Shown here: one piece after another, positions 36,295-45,511 of the stretch
Layout of the letters: every line of letters starts with the position of its first letter
Numbering within the stretch: the stretch's first letter is position 1
Assembly (NCBI RefSeq): GCF_000226255.1
Contig: NZ_AGFG01000035.1
Location: 1-64,000, forward strand
Length of the DNA: 64,000 nt
Source of the DNA: Desulfovibrio sp. A2
Lineage (GTDB): Bacteria > Desulfobacterota > Desulfovibrionia > Desulfovibrionales > Desulfovibrionaceae
Reading direction: 5' to 3'
Notes under the pieces: model-generated
Seen by the model: only the letters and a program-made list of their open reading frames with translations
Database searches by the model: none
Told to the model about the DNA's origin: nothing
Position numbers and translations under genes: made by a program

Positions 36295-36573
36295 CTAGCG
36301 TGCCACGGTGACGCACCCCGCCTTCAGGCAGAAACGCACGAATTCGGGCAACATCTGCCGGACAGCGTCGTCCTCGTATTCTTCAAGCAGCAAGGCTTCG
36401 ATTTCGCGCACCGTACGCTTGCCGTCGAACAATTCCCATACGGCTGCCGCGTCCTCGTTCAGGTTGAGGATCGGCATGTTGCCGCCCGCCAGCATCACGC
36501 CGAACGCCTCGCGGCGCATCATGGTCCCCGGTGCGGGCACGGGAACGGCTTCGTACAGTTCGTTGTCGTCCAT
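36295..36573 (-). CDS. PqqD-family RiPP recognition element
   Basis: 92 residues from ATG 36573. The PqqD core is clear: PILNLNEDAAAVWELFDGKRTV then REIEALLLEEYEDD and a final helix ending CLKAGCVTVAR. PqqD proteins hold the leader of a precursor peptide and present it to a radical SAM maturase. It lies 10 nt after the second SPASM enzyme in the same operon, the standard arrangement. This gene is the strongest hint that the cluster processes a ribosomal peptide. Confidence 0.92.
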   Translation of the reverse strand: MDDNELYEAVPVPAPGTMMRREAFGVMLAGGNMPILNLNEDAAAVWELFDGKRTVREIEALLLEEYEDDAVRQMLPEFVRFCLKAGCVTVAR

Positions 36574-36583
36574 AAGGCATCCT

Positions 36584-37573
36584 TTACCCGAGGAGCACGT
36601 CCTCTGCATCGATTTCGTTGGCCCTGGCAAACGCGGCCGCACGGCACCCGCCGCCGCAGTCTTCCAGCATCGGGCACGCACGGCATTTTTCCGGCAGATG
36701 GGCCAGCGTCCGGTACCGGGCGTACAGATCGGCCCCGTGCAGCACGTCGCACAGCGGGGTTTCCAGCAGATTGCCCAGCACGTGCCGCCCCATGCCGCAC
36801 ACCATCACCTGCCCCTGCACGTCGATGTAGAACTTGTCATGCCCGAAAGAACACCTGTTGCACAGGTGCTGCAAATCTTGCGGCAACTGGCAGGCAGGGG
36901 CCGAATTGGCCAGCAGCAACGCAATGCCGCGGCTGTCCGTCGCCTCCACCAGCACCCGCAAGGCGCTGATGAACGCATCCGCCCCCAGTTGCAACGGCTT
37001 GTCCTTGCCAAGGCCCGTGGGGATAAACCGGGTGATGGTCATTTCTTCGCAACCGGTGGCGGCCAGGATGTCCACCGTTTCACGCAGCACGTCTGGCCGG
37101 GCGTTGCGGCTGTTCAGCACCAGATTGCTGGCCGCGCGAATACCGGCGCGCACGGCATGTTCCAGGGCAGCGCGGGTTTCGGCAAACGAGCCGGGCCTTC
37201 CGACCAGGGCGTCATGCACGGCTTCTGGCCCATGCAGCGAAAAATTCACGCAGAACACCGCATTCTGGCGCAGCACATCAAGTGCCTGGGCAGTTGCGAA
37301 CAGGGTGCCGTTGCTTTGCACCATGACCCTGGCGAACAGGCTGCCTGCAAGCTTCAGCAAAGCCGGAAACCGCGAATGCAGCGCGGGTTCCCCCCCGGTA
37401 AAGATCAGCTCCATCACCCCGGCATCGGCAAGGCGATGCAGAATGCCTTCCGGGTCTCTGCTTTCACGCGGGGCGCAGGAATTGTAACAGAACGCGCAAC
37501 GCAAGTTGCACGCTTCCGTCAGTTCCACCTCCACACGGGTGACGGGCAGGGGAAAGAACGCAGGCGCGGGCAT
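36584..37573 (-). CDS. Radical SAM/SPASM peptide maturase (second)
   Basis: 329 residues. Radical SAM motif TEACNLRCAFCYN (CX3CX2C, residues about 20-27), MELIFTGGEPALH for SAM binding, and a C-terminal SPASM domain: HLCNRCSFGHDKF, QGQVMVCGMG, LPEKCRACPMLEDCGGGCRAA. The SPASM cysteines would hold two auxiliary 4Fe-4S clusters, as in sactipeptide and PQQ-type maturases. Its ATG overlaps the stop of the first SPASM gene by one base (TAATG), so translation is coupled. Followed by pqqD. Confidence 0.92.
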   Translation of the reverse strand: MPAPAFFPLPVTRVEVELTEACNLRCAFCYNSCAPRESRDPEGILHRLADAGVMELIFTGGEPALHSRFPALLKLAGSLFARVMVQSNGTLFATAQALDVLRQNAVFCVNFSLHGPEAVHDALVGRPGSFAETRAALEHAVRAGIRAASNLVLNSRNARPDVLRETVDILAATGCEEMTITRFIPTGLGKDKPLQLGADAFISALRVLVEATDSRGIALLLANSAPACQLPQDLQHLCNRCSFGHDKFYIDVQGQVMVCGMGRHVLGNLLETPLCDVLHGADLYARYRTLAHLPEKCRACPMLEDCGGGCRAAAFARANEIDAEDVLLG

Positions 37574-38583
37574 TACGCCCCCCACTTGAACGTGCCGGGG
37601 GTATGCCCGCAGGCATGCAGGCAATCGTCGTAAAAAACGCAGCCGCCCCGGCAGCTTTCCAGTTCTTCGCACTCGCGGCAGTTGGCGGGCAGGTGCTGCA
37701 CCTGTTCATACCGCTTCCAGGCCGTGTTGCCCCACAGGGCGGCAAAGGGGGTATCCAGCACGTTGCCTATCACGTTGTCGGAAAGGGGGCAGGGGGTCAT
37801 CAGCCCTTGCGGCGATATGCGGCACAGGCCGTACCCCACCTGGCACGGCGTATTCCACTGGCGCAGCCGGTCGCGGTATTCGTCCGGCAATTCGCAATAC
37901 GGCACGGGGCCGGGCAGCTTTACTTCTGCATACGTTGGCAGATCGCGCTTGATGCGGTCCAGCGAGTCAAGCACCGATATGGTTTCGGGGACGCCAAGCA
38001 CGTGTTCGCTGCCTGCGCTGCTGACCATGATGTACCGGGTAACGCAAAACACATGCACGCCCGGCTCGGCCATTACCCGCGCAATATCGTAGAGTTCTGC
38101 GTAATTGCCCTTGAAGGTGCAGACGTTTATCTCCACCTTCATGCCGCGCTCAAGCACCCGCCGCACGCCCTGGCGCATTCTGCCGAACGCGCCGAAGCTG
38201 CCCACAAGTTCATCATGGCGCTGCTCGGCAGCAGCAAGCACAGAGGTACACAGGCTGGGAAAGCACTGCGCCAACTGGTCGGCAACCTGATCGCTGATGA
38301 GCGTGCCGTTGGTGTTCAGATGAATATCGAACCCCAGGGCCTTGGCATGCCGCGCGATATCAAAGAAATCCGGGCGGGTAAGGGGTTCGCCGCCATTGAA
38401 ATTGATGGAAAACACCCCCGCTTCACGCATCTGGTCCAGCAGGTGCTTGCACTGGTCCGTGGACAACTGCCCGCCGTCGGCGCGCATGGCGTCATTATAA
38501 CAAAAGAAGCACCGATGGTTGCACGCATCGGTGAGTTCAAACTGCACGTAGAAGGGAGCACTGGGCCGTGTGATTGCTGGCAT
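37573..38583 (-). CDS. Radical SAM/SPASM peptide maturase (first)
   Basis: 336 residues. Radical SAM motif TDACNHRCFFCYND (CX3CX2C), FSINFNGGEPLTRPDF, then a SPASM region with CQVGYGLCRISPQGLMTPC and LPANCRECEELESCRGGCVFY, followed by extra Cys in DDCLHACGH. It resembles the second maturase throughout, so they likely arose by duplication and may modify different positions of the same peptide. First enzyme gene of the operon, 77 nt after the precursor, just beyond an attenuator-like terminator. Ribosome site is weak (GCCTC...). Confidence 0.92.
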   Translation of the reverse strand: MPAITRPSAPFYVQFELTDACNHRCFFCYNDAMRADGGQLSTDQCKHLLDQMREAGVFSINFNGGEPLTRPDFFDIARHAKALGFDIHLNTNGTLISDQVADQLAQCFPSLCTSVLAAAEQRHDELVGSFGAFGRMRQGVRRVLERGMKVEINVCTFKGNYAELYDIARVMAEPGVHVFCVTRYIMVSSAGSEHVLGVPETISVLDSLDRIKRDLPTYAEVKLPGPVPYCELPDEYRDRLRQWNTPCQVGYGLCRISPQGLMTPCPLSDNVIGNVLDTPFAALWGNTAWKRYEQVQHLPANCRECEELESCRGGCVFYDDCLHACGHTPGTFKWGA

Positions 38584-38613
38584 TGAGGCGGGGGGATTGA
38601 TAGAAAATGCTAT

Positions 38614-38651
38614 AAAAAAAGCAAGGGCAGGCCAAGCCTACCCCCACTTGC
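38614..38651 (-). terminator. Attenuator-like terminator after the precursor gene
   Basis: Read on the minus strand, an imperfect stem (GCAAG pairs with CTTGC; an inner GGTAGG pairs with CCTGCC, loop CTTGG) is followed at once by TTTTTTT. It lies in the 77-nt gap between the precursor stop and the first maturase start. Partial termination here would give much more precursor than enzyme, as in many RiPP operons. Confidence 0.7.
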
Positions 38652-38660
38652 CGTGCCAGC

Positions 38661-38822
38661 CTAGCGGCAGGCGGTGCATGCGGTACATGCGCAGCAGGCG
38701 ACTGCCTTTTCCGCGTCCGTGCTCACGACAGTCCGACTCGGGGTGCTGAAGGGCTGCTTGAACGCGCTGAACACTTCCACGCGGGGAGCAAACGGCTTCT
38801 TACGCTTGGCACCGGTAGCCAT
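38661..38822 (-). CDS. Putative RiPP precursor peptide with Cys-rich C-terminus
   Basis: 53 residues, too short for routine gene calling, translated by hand. Starts MATGAKRKKPFAPRVEVF, with an AAGGGG ribosome site 8 nt upstream. The N-terminal ~40 residues are basic and hydrophobic/aromatic, as expected of a leader (FSAFKQPFSTPSR in the middle). The last residues read AVACCACTACTACR: five Cys at 43, 44, 46, 49 and 52 separated by Ala/Thr. That regular C-x2-C-x2-C tail is a plausible core for thioether or other radical SAM chemistry. First gene of the operon with two SPASM enzymes and a PqqD. No family name is known to me. Confidence 0.8.
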   Translation of the reverse strand: MATGAKRKKPFAPRVEVFSAFKQPFSTPSRTVVSTDAEKAVACCACTACTACR

Positions 38823-39094
38823 ATCGAAAACCCCTTGAAATACATGGCGTTTATCTTTTCTGCCCGCAGGTGCCGGGCATTCCTCAACCTATTACCGTTC
38901 GCTCATACCTGCCGTGCGCTGAAAAGTAAACCCCGACCCGGCCCGCGCCTGGGGGGCGCTGCCGCGCGACCAGCTTACGCAATCTGAACCTGCACACCGG
39001 ATATCGTGATATTGCCAAAATATCCATCTGCATATAACCATTGCGCACACCCAGGAACGCACCAACCACGCGCCGTTCGGGCGCAGGTGACACC
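38823..39094. promoter_or_regulatory. Divergent promoter region between the RiPP-like and RADAR operons
   Basis: 272 bp. For the precursor (minus): TTTACT at 38930-38925 and TATGAG at 38907-38902, 17-bp spacer, giving a leader of about 70 nt that includes a 6-bp hairpin (38861-38866 with 38874-38879). For rdrA (plus): TTGCCA at 39012-39017 and TATAAC at 39033-39038 with a short 15-bp spacer. The rdrA ATG at 39095 follows AGGTGA. Confidence 0.4.
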
Positions 39095-41698
39095 ATGAGC
39101 ACTGACAAAGAAAATAATGCGCAAGCCGAGTCCAACAGCTGGATCATCATTGCCCCCAAGGCAAGCCGCACCGCTGCCGCCTACGAAGACAAGAACCTCA
39201 TCCAGCAATCTGCGCTCAGGGATGTCGTCGAATTCGTCAGAGATACGCGATCCCATATTCAAAAATTCAAGAATGAACTGCAATCTTGCAATTCACATAC
39301 GTTTCGGTCGCGCTTTCACGACACTATACTTATTGATGGCGAGCGCGGCACGGGAAAAACATCGTTTCTCCTCAGTGCAGTAAACCATTTATGCAGCACT
39401 GGTGACCCATCTTCTCCTCCCGAACGGAACAAAAACGCTCCCATCAGCCTGGGCATCATTGACCCCACACTTATTTCCACCAAGGAAAACATCTTCATCC
39501 TGGTTATTTCCAGAATCAAACAATATGTAGATGATAATCATGACAAAAACATTTCTCACGAATGCGACGGCAAATACCAGGACTGGAACGAGCAACTAAC
39601 CAAGCTGTCACGCGGACTGTGCATGCAGGACGGCATAGGAACCGATGCCCTCTTGCACGAGAAGTGGGAAGATGCCAACTACATCATGCAGGAAGGCCTG
39701 AATAACGCGCAAAGCGGACTCGACCTCGAACGCAATTTCCATAAATTCATATACAAGTCCCTCGATATACTTAGTAAAGACTGTTTCATTCTCTGCTTTG
39801 ACGATACGGATACAGATTTCAGCAAAGGATGGCCTGTTCTCGAACTTCTCCGCAAGTATTTTACAACTCCCCAACTGATCACCTTACTCTCCGGCGACTA
39901 TGCCTTGTACGCAAAGCTTGTGCGCATCAACCAATGGAAACTTTTCAAAGATCACCAGCATGCCATATACCACTATGGCACGAAGAACATCAAAGAAACT
40001 ATAGAATCCTTAGAATCCCAGTATCTCACAAAAATACTCCCTCCAAACCGCCGCATACTACTCAAAAATGCCTGGGAACTTCTTGATCACCTGCGCGTAA
40101 AAGACCCTACGCGACCGGATGCAGAGCCAATACGCATTGACAACCTTTTTGAATCCTTTACGGCTCTATGGTATCGCTACCCCACTTCTGTGTGCAGAAA
40201 AATCGGCGACCTCTTCACACACCTTCCCATGCGCAACATTATACATATACTGCACGTTATAAGCAGCGCTAAAACAAAAACCAAGACTACATATAACGCT
40301 CAAGCAAAAGACGAGACTACAGATGGTGCTCAGCAGATCATAGAAAAGCAAACATATGAATATGCCCGCAGCATCCAAGACCACAGGAAAAAACTAGAGC
40401 ATGGAGAACCATCAACTCAGCCCAGCATCCCACCGCTAAACAATGAAGATGCCATCCTTGCTGTGCATTCAAACATGATTCTTATTTACTACAACAACCT
40501 CATCAACCTCGGCTTTGCCCAATATGAATTGAATGCCATTCAATGGACAGGGTCGTTTTATAGACTATCTGAAATACTCAACGAAAAAAGACTCATAAAA
40601 AATGGGGCAAGCCTGCTACCGGCAAACGTCATGCCGCAAGACGGCTTGGACATCCTCCTGCTCTCCGGCATATACACATCGGCGATTCTTGGCGACATTC
40701 GCCTTATATTCGACTACTATATTCGGGTACTTCTGGTACGAGACATCCTGGCCCCAACCAACGGCAAAGACTCCCCAACCGAGGACGACTTTCAATACAA
40801 ACAACTTTTTTCATCTGAAAAATCGTTACTCGACATCACAACAACAATAACAAATATCTGCATCACAGAAGGCGGTAAACATGCCACTTTAAAAAATATG
40901 CTAGTAGATATCACCACTGCCACAAACGAACAGCCCTCCAGCCAAGGCCGTGTATATATCAAAAAACTACTACACAATTACACAACACATGTACATTACG
41001 ATGCAAACGGGAAACGCATTGTTTACTTTTCCCCATTCAACGCCATAGCACTCCTTGCGCTCTGTGTTGGATCCACAGGCGACTTCAGATTTGAACTTGA
41101 AAGATACACAAAACCACATACAACTCATCCAACATACCCCGTAGACACCAAAGACAGCTCTCCGGTCGGCACGCCGGAAGGCGCTCCGGAAGGCGCTCCG
41201 GAAGGCGCTCCGGAAGGCGCTCCGGAAGGCGCCGGAACCACCATCCGGAATGACACCTCAGTGTGTAGCAGCGATGAATCTGATTTCTTCAACAAACTTT
41301 CTGATAAGATACATGAATCAGCTTTAAAATACCATAATGGCACACTCAAAAAGATACCGTTACTACTTCCTCTTTACGTCCACCATGATATATGGACAGA
41401 TTTCATTCAAAATTTAAATATACAATGCGGCTCTGAAATCGACACCACCGAACTATTAAAGAAGACATACAAAGCCTTCACAGATTCCATAGAAAAAATC
41501 GAAAATAGATATAGCAGCCAAAGAACAGCAGAGACACTTCTTGCAGGTTTCATCAAGGAGAACACACCGACAGCACACATCGACGCCCTAGACGAGCCAT
41601 CCACCTTGCAGGCGTCGCAAGCCGACCAAGGTAACCAAGGCGAACAGAATGGCCAGGACGTGCAAGCAAATACAGAGAACAACACCACCCCTAGCTAA
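39095..41698 (+). CDS. rdrA: RADAR system ATPase RdrA
   Basis: 867 residues, the usual size. P-loop GERGTGKTS at residues 82-90 and Walker B CFILCFDDTDTDF with Asp236-Asp237. The rest is mainly helical with no other known domain. RdrA is the large AAA+-like ATPase that assembles with RdrB; RADAR limits phage by deaminating adenosine nucleotides or RNA in infected cells. Near residues 690-715 a 12-bp tandem repeat encodes (PEGA)n. The C-terminus is acidic and Gln-rich. GC is far lower than in the core genes, a mark of transfer. The ATG at 39095 has an AGGTGA site. rdrB starts 2 nt after the stop. Confidence 0.9.
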   Translation: MSTDKENNAQAESNSWIIIAPKASRTAAAYEDKNLIQQSALRDVVEFVRDTRSHIQKFKNELQSCNSHTFRSRFHDTILIDGERGTGKTSFLLSAVNHLCSTGDPSSPPERNKNAPISLGIIDPTLISTKENIFILVISRIKQYVDDNHDKNISHECDGKYQDWNEQLTKLSRGLCMQDGIGTDALLHEKWEDANYIMQEGLNNAQSGLDLERNFHKFIYKSLDILSKDCFILCFDDTDTDFSKGWPVLELLRKYFTTPQLITLLSGDYALYAKLVRINQWKLFKDHQHAIYHYGTKNIKETIESLESQYLTKILPPNRRILLKNAWELLDHLRVKDPTRPDAEPIRIDNLFESFTALWYRYPTSVCRKIGDLFTHLPMRNIIHILHVISSAKTKTKTTYNAQAKDETTDGAQQIIEKQTYEYARSIQDHRKKLEHGEPSTQPSIPPLNNEDAILAVHSNMILIYYNNLINLGFAQYELNAIQWTGSFYRLSEILNEKRLIKNGASLLPANVMPQDGLDILLLSGIYTSAILGDIRLIFDYYIRVLLVRDILAPTNGKDSPTEDDFQYKQLFSSEKSLLDITTTITNICITEGGKHATLKNMLVDITTATNEQPSSQGRVYIKKLLHNYTTHVHYDANGKRIVYFSPFNAIALLALCVGSTGDFRFELERYTKPHTTHPTYPVDTKDSSPVGTPEGAPEGAPEGAPEGAPEGAGTTIRNDTSVCSSDESDFFNKLSDKIHESALKYHNGTLKKIPLLLPLYVHHDIWTDFIQNLNIQCGSEIDTTELLKKTYKAFTDSIEKIENRYSSQRTAETLLAGFIKENTPTAHIDALDEPSTLQASQADQGNQGEQNGQDVQANTENNTTPS
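41174..41233 (+). repeat. 12-bp tandem repeat inside rdrA
   Basis: Five head-to-tail copies of CCGGAAGGCGCT (the last ends CC), in frame, encoding Pro-Glu-Gly-Ala repeats. The copies are almost identical at DNA level while the surrounding gene is AT-richer, which points to recent slippage-driven expansion. Copy-number change keeps the frame. Confidence 0.95.
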
Positions 41699-41700
41699 CC

Positions 41701-44415
41701 ATGCTCACAACCTCATTATTCAACAACCACCTCTTGCTCCACAGGCTCTCAAGGGGGGATAATACACCTAATTTTCGGGAGATTATCGAGAACATCCATT
41801 TCACCACTGCCCGCAACGGCCACAGCAAACTCCCCGACCATCTGATCAAGAACTGGATGGCCAGAGCCAACGCCGAGGGCAAAACCGACCTTGCCCAATT
41901 GATTGCGAATCACCTTGATCATCTGGTGGAACACACGCTGGCCATGGACGGAGAGGATATCTTTGTCCAGAGCAGACACTTCGAGCTATGGCAAGAAATC
42001 ATAGGCGAAACGTCTCCCCTGCTGCTGCTTGCGTGGAAGATCAGCAAGGACACACCGCACATCCGGTCACGCGATGCACATGTCGAGCAATTGATACACC
42101 GGAACATTCAGCCGCATGTGTTCCCCGGCCTGCACGCCCCCCTGCTTGAAGAACGGTTGCGTCGCATGGGTCTGTGCGACCTGCACATACACCTGAACGG
42201 CAGCACACCCAGTGATGTCGTATGGCTGGACGCCCTGGCATCTCCCCGCAAGTTTCGGGCACGCATGGCGCATGAGCACCGCCACAGCCGCAAGGAAATA
42301 GAAGAACTTCTCCTGCAAACCTGCCCGCTTTTCGACTGGCGGGACCTGTGCTCGCTTATCGATATCGCAGCAGGCCTGCGCGACTGGCTGGTACGCAGAC
42401 TGTTTGCTTCCACCATCTCACCCGTCTGGATTCCCTCTGGCGAACAAGAGCCCGCCTGCCTCCCCCACTGCCACCTCCACACCCCGGACGCTTGTGGAAA
42501 ACGCGAACATCAGCTGCACTGCTCGCGCTACCGCTGGTGGGGCAGGCTGCACCACGACATGCACCTTTCTCGCTACACCTTTACCGGCGTCTCCAGACAA
42601 CAACTGCGCATCCACCCCCTGCAAAAGTACTTTCCCTCACGCGCGTCCCGCTTCCCCAGAAACCTGCTCCATCAGGAAGCCTGCTTCCTTGTTCATGCGC
42701 TCACCGAACTCCGCACAAGACGCGATGACAGGGTGGCAACATTCCTGTTCTACTACCTGTCCATACAGAGCCTGTTTACGCGGCTGCTCGTACAGCAGGC
42801 CGACCAATACGGGTTTGACCAATTCCAGAAGATAACCCTTACAGGGCTGCGCGAAGAGGTAGAGAGCTCCTATCCTGCCAGGATGATCCAGTTTGCAGCC
42901 TCATCCACCGGTCACGAAATACATGTGGAAGGGCGGTTTGCGCCAAAATCAAATTTTATAGCCTTGCATACATTGCTGCGAAAAATAAACAGGGGCGATA
43001 TTGCCCCCGTCGCCTTCCGTGCGCCCGGCAGACACCCATCGCCCCGGCATCCTGCTTCCGCAACCCCACCCAACGTCACGCTATCCCTGGTGGCACACCT
43101 GATCAAACAGAAAGACGAAAAGACGCACAGAGGAGCCCAACACTACAGGCTCAGACGTGCCCTGCAAAAGCAGGTGCGCCACCTGCTCAACTACATCAAC
43201 CACCCCCAGAACCAAAAACATCTCGCCCAGATCGTGGGCTTTGACGCTGCCTCGAATGAACTGCACACCCCGCCGGAAGTCTTTGCCCCGGCCTTCCGCC
43301 AATTACGCCGCGGGGGCCAACGCAATTTCACCTTTCATGTCGGCGAAGACTTTCAGCACCTTGCCAGCGGCATTCGGGCCGTGCATGAGGCCATCACCTT
43401 TCTTGACCTGGGCGCCGGCAACCGCATTGGTCACGGCACTGCTGTCGGCATCGCCCCCAAACTCTGGAGGCAGCGCGTAGGGCCTTCCATCTGCCTGTTG
43501 CGCGCAGAATGGCTGGACACGCTGGTATATGCCCACCAGACCCTTTCGGGCAGCGCGTGCTATTCCGACATACGCAGTGTCGTGGAAGGAGACATCCACC
43601 AGCACTCGCGCGCCGTATACGGCAGGCCGCTGACGCCGGAAACGCTGTGGCAAGCATGGCTGCTGCGCAAGCTGGACCCCATTCGCTGCTTTATCGACAA
43701 GGACAAGACCCAGTGCCTGTCCCTGAAGGAACGGGAAGAGGAATGGGGCATGATCGAACGCCACAGACCAGCGCCCCGCAGCACAACACCGAATGACGCC
43801 CACAGCTCTTACGACGACCCGTACCAGGTATTTGCGGAGTACCACCAGAAGCACGTTTTTGCGGCATACAACCCCCAAGCGGGCACTTCTGCCCGCGACA
43901 AAAAGAACGGGGCAAAGCCGAACGGGCGATATGTCGACGTGGCGACCGACTACTTCACGGATGAAGCCCTTGCGTACATGCAGATCCGGGTCCTGAAAGA
44001 GATTGTCGACCGCAAGATCGCCATTGAATCGATGATCACAAGCAACGTGCGCATCAGCTTCTATCAAGGGTACGACGAGCACCACATACTCCGCTGGCTT
44101 GGGCTGGACCCCAACTTTACCGACGAACCCCACCCCACCGTCTGTCTGGGCACGGACGACCCCGGCATTTTCGCCACCACAATGAAGAACGAATGCCTGC
44201 ACCTGCTCGGCATGCTGACCCGGCGCGGCAAATCAGAGGCGAAAGCCGTGGACATCATCGCCCGGCTTGTAGAAAACTCGCACGCGTACAGCTTCAAAAT
44301 CGCCCCCCCAGCAGGGCATGACCGATCCTGCAACGGCGCGGGGCAATCCCCTTCGACAGACGGGACGCGAATGACCGCCAACCGCGCATGCCGGACAAGA
44401 AACCGGGACTGGTAG
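41701..44415 (+). CDS. rdrB: RADAR system adenosine deaminase RdrB
   Basis: 904 residues. Adenosine-deaminase motifs are spread along the chain: metal ligands HIH at 162-164 (CDLHIHLNGS), catalytic HVGED at 546-550 (H-x-G-E), metal His in GHGTA (578), and TDDPG at 818-822. So the active site is intact despite large family-specific inserts. RdrB forms a shell that RdrA joins; the pair has been described as editing RNA or converting ATP/dATP to ITP/dITP on infection. No ribosome site: it starts 2 nt after the rdrA stop, so translation is coupled. No third accessory gene (csx27- or SLATT-like) follows. Confidence 0.9.
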   Translation: MLTTSLFNNHLLLHRLSRGDNTPNFREIIENIHFTTARNGHSKLPDHLIKNWMARANAEGKTDLAQLIANHLDHLVEHTLAMDGEDIFVQSRHFELWQEIIGETSPLLLLAWKISKDTPHIRSRDAHVEQLIHRNIQPHVFPGLHAPLLEERLRRMGLCDLHIHLNGSTPSDVVWLDALASPRKFRARMAHEHRHSRKEIEELLLQTCPLFDWRDLCSLIDIAAGLRDWLVRRLFASTISPVWIPSGEQEPACLPHCHLHTPDACGKREHQLHCSRYRWWGRLHHDMHLSRYTFTGVSRQQLRIHPLQKYFPSRASRFPRNLLHQEACFLVHALTELRTRRDDRVATFLFYYLSIQSLFTRLLVQQADQYGFDQFQKITLTGLREEVESSYPARMIQFAASSTGHEIHVEGRFAPKSNFIALHTLLRKINRGDIAPVAFRAPGRHPSPRHPASATPPNVTLSLVAHLIKQKDEKTHRGAQHYRLRRALQKQVRHLLNYINHPQNQKHLAQIVGFDAASNELHTPPEVFAPAFRQLRRGGQRNFTFHVGEDFQHLASGIRAVHEAITFLDLGAGNRIGHGTAVGIAPKLWRQRVGPSICLLRAEWLDTLVYAHQTLSGSACYSDIRSVVEGDIHQHSRAVYGRPLTPETLWQAWLLRKLDPIRCFIDKDKTQCLSLKEREEEWGMIERHRPAPRSTTPNDAHSSYDDPYQVFAEYHQKHVFAAYNPQAGTSARDKKNGAKPNGRYVDVATDYFTDEALAYMQIRVLKEIVDRKIAIESMITSNVRISFYQGYDEHHILRWLGLDPNFTDEPHPTVCLGTDDPGIFATTMKNECLHLLGMLTRRGKSEAKAVDIIARLVENSHAYSFKIAPPAGHDRSCNGAGQSPSTDGTRMTANRACRTRNRDW

Positions 44416-44453
44416 CAAAGCCAGGCACGGACGGGCAAGACACATTCCCAGCA

Positions 44454-44520
44454 ACGCAAAAAAGGGCGAGGCATTGTTACCTCGCCCTTCGTGCATTCGA
44501 TGGCGGAGCGGAAGGAACTC
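44454..44520. repeat. Duplicated tRNA-Asp 3' end with its terminator (att-like remnant)
   Basis: This 67-bp segment repeats, with few changes, the sequence at 46031-46094. It contains a hairpin (44462-44471 with 44480-44489; followed on the minus strand by TTTTTT) and then, at 44501-44520, the last 20 nt of a tRNA-Asp gene including CCA with one mismatch. The match stops inside the T-arm. It looks like the far boundary of an insertion at the tRNA 3' end. The hairpin now also serves as a terminator for the minus-strand qorB. Confidence 0.75.
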
Positions 44521-44569
44521 TCATTATGGAGAGGCGACCACCCCGGCCTCAGGGGCTTCCGAAAAAGCG

Positions 44570-45427
<858 letters not shown>

Positions 45428-45484
45428 GGTCGAACTCCTTTACGTTTGGGGTTGGAGTTGCCAATATATGGCCGACACGCACTT

Positions 45485-45498
45485 TGCGTAAGTACGCA
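45485..45498. promoter_or_regulatory. Candidate QorR operator
   Basis: Palindrome TGCGTA-AG-TACGCA in the 84-bp gap between divergent qorB and qorR, 13 nt before the qorR start. HxlR regulators bind such inverted repeats, so autoregulation and control of qorB are likely. Confidence 0.5.
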
Positions 45499-45511
45499 CA
45501 CGAAGGTAAGT

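Noticed and set aside
41174..41233. Short regular repeats considered as a CRISPR array
   Set aside because: 12-bp units with no spacers, in frame inside rdrA.
28770..44415. Prophage or transposon explanation for the island
   Set aside because: No integrase, transposase, terminal repeats or phage structural gene was seen inside it.
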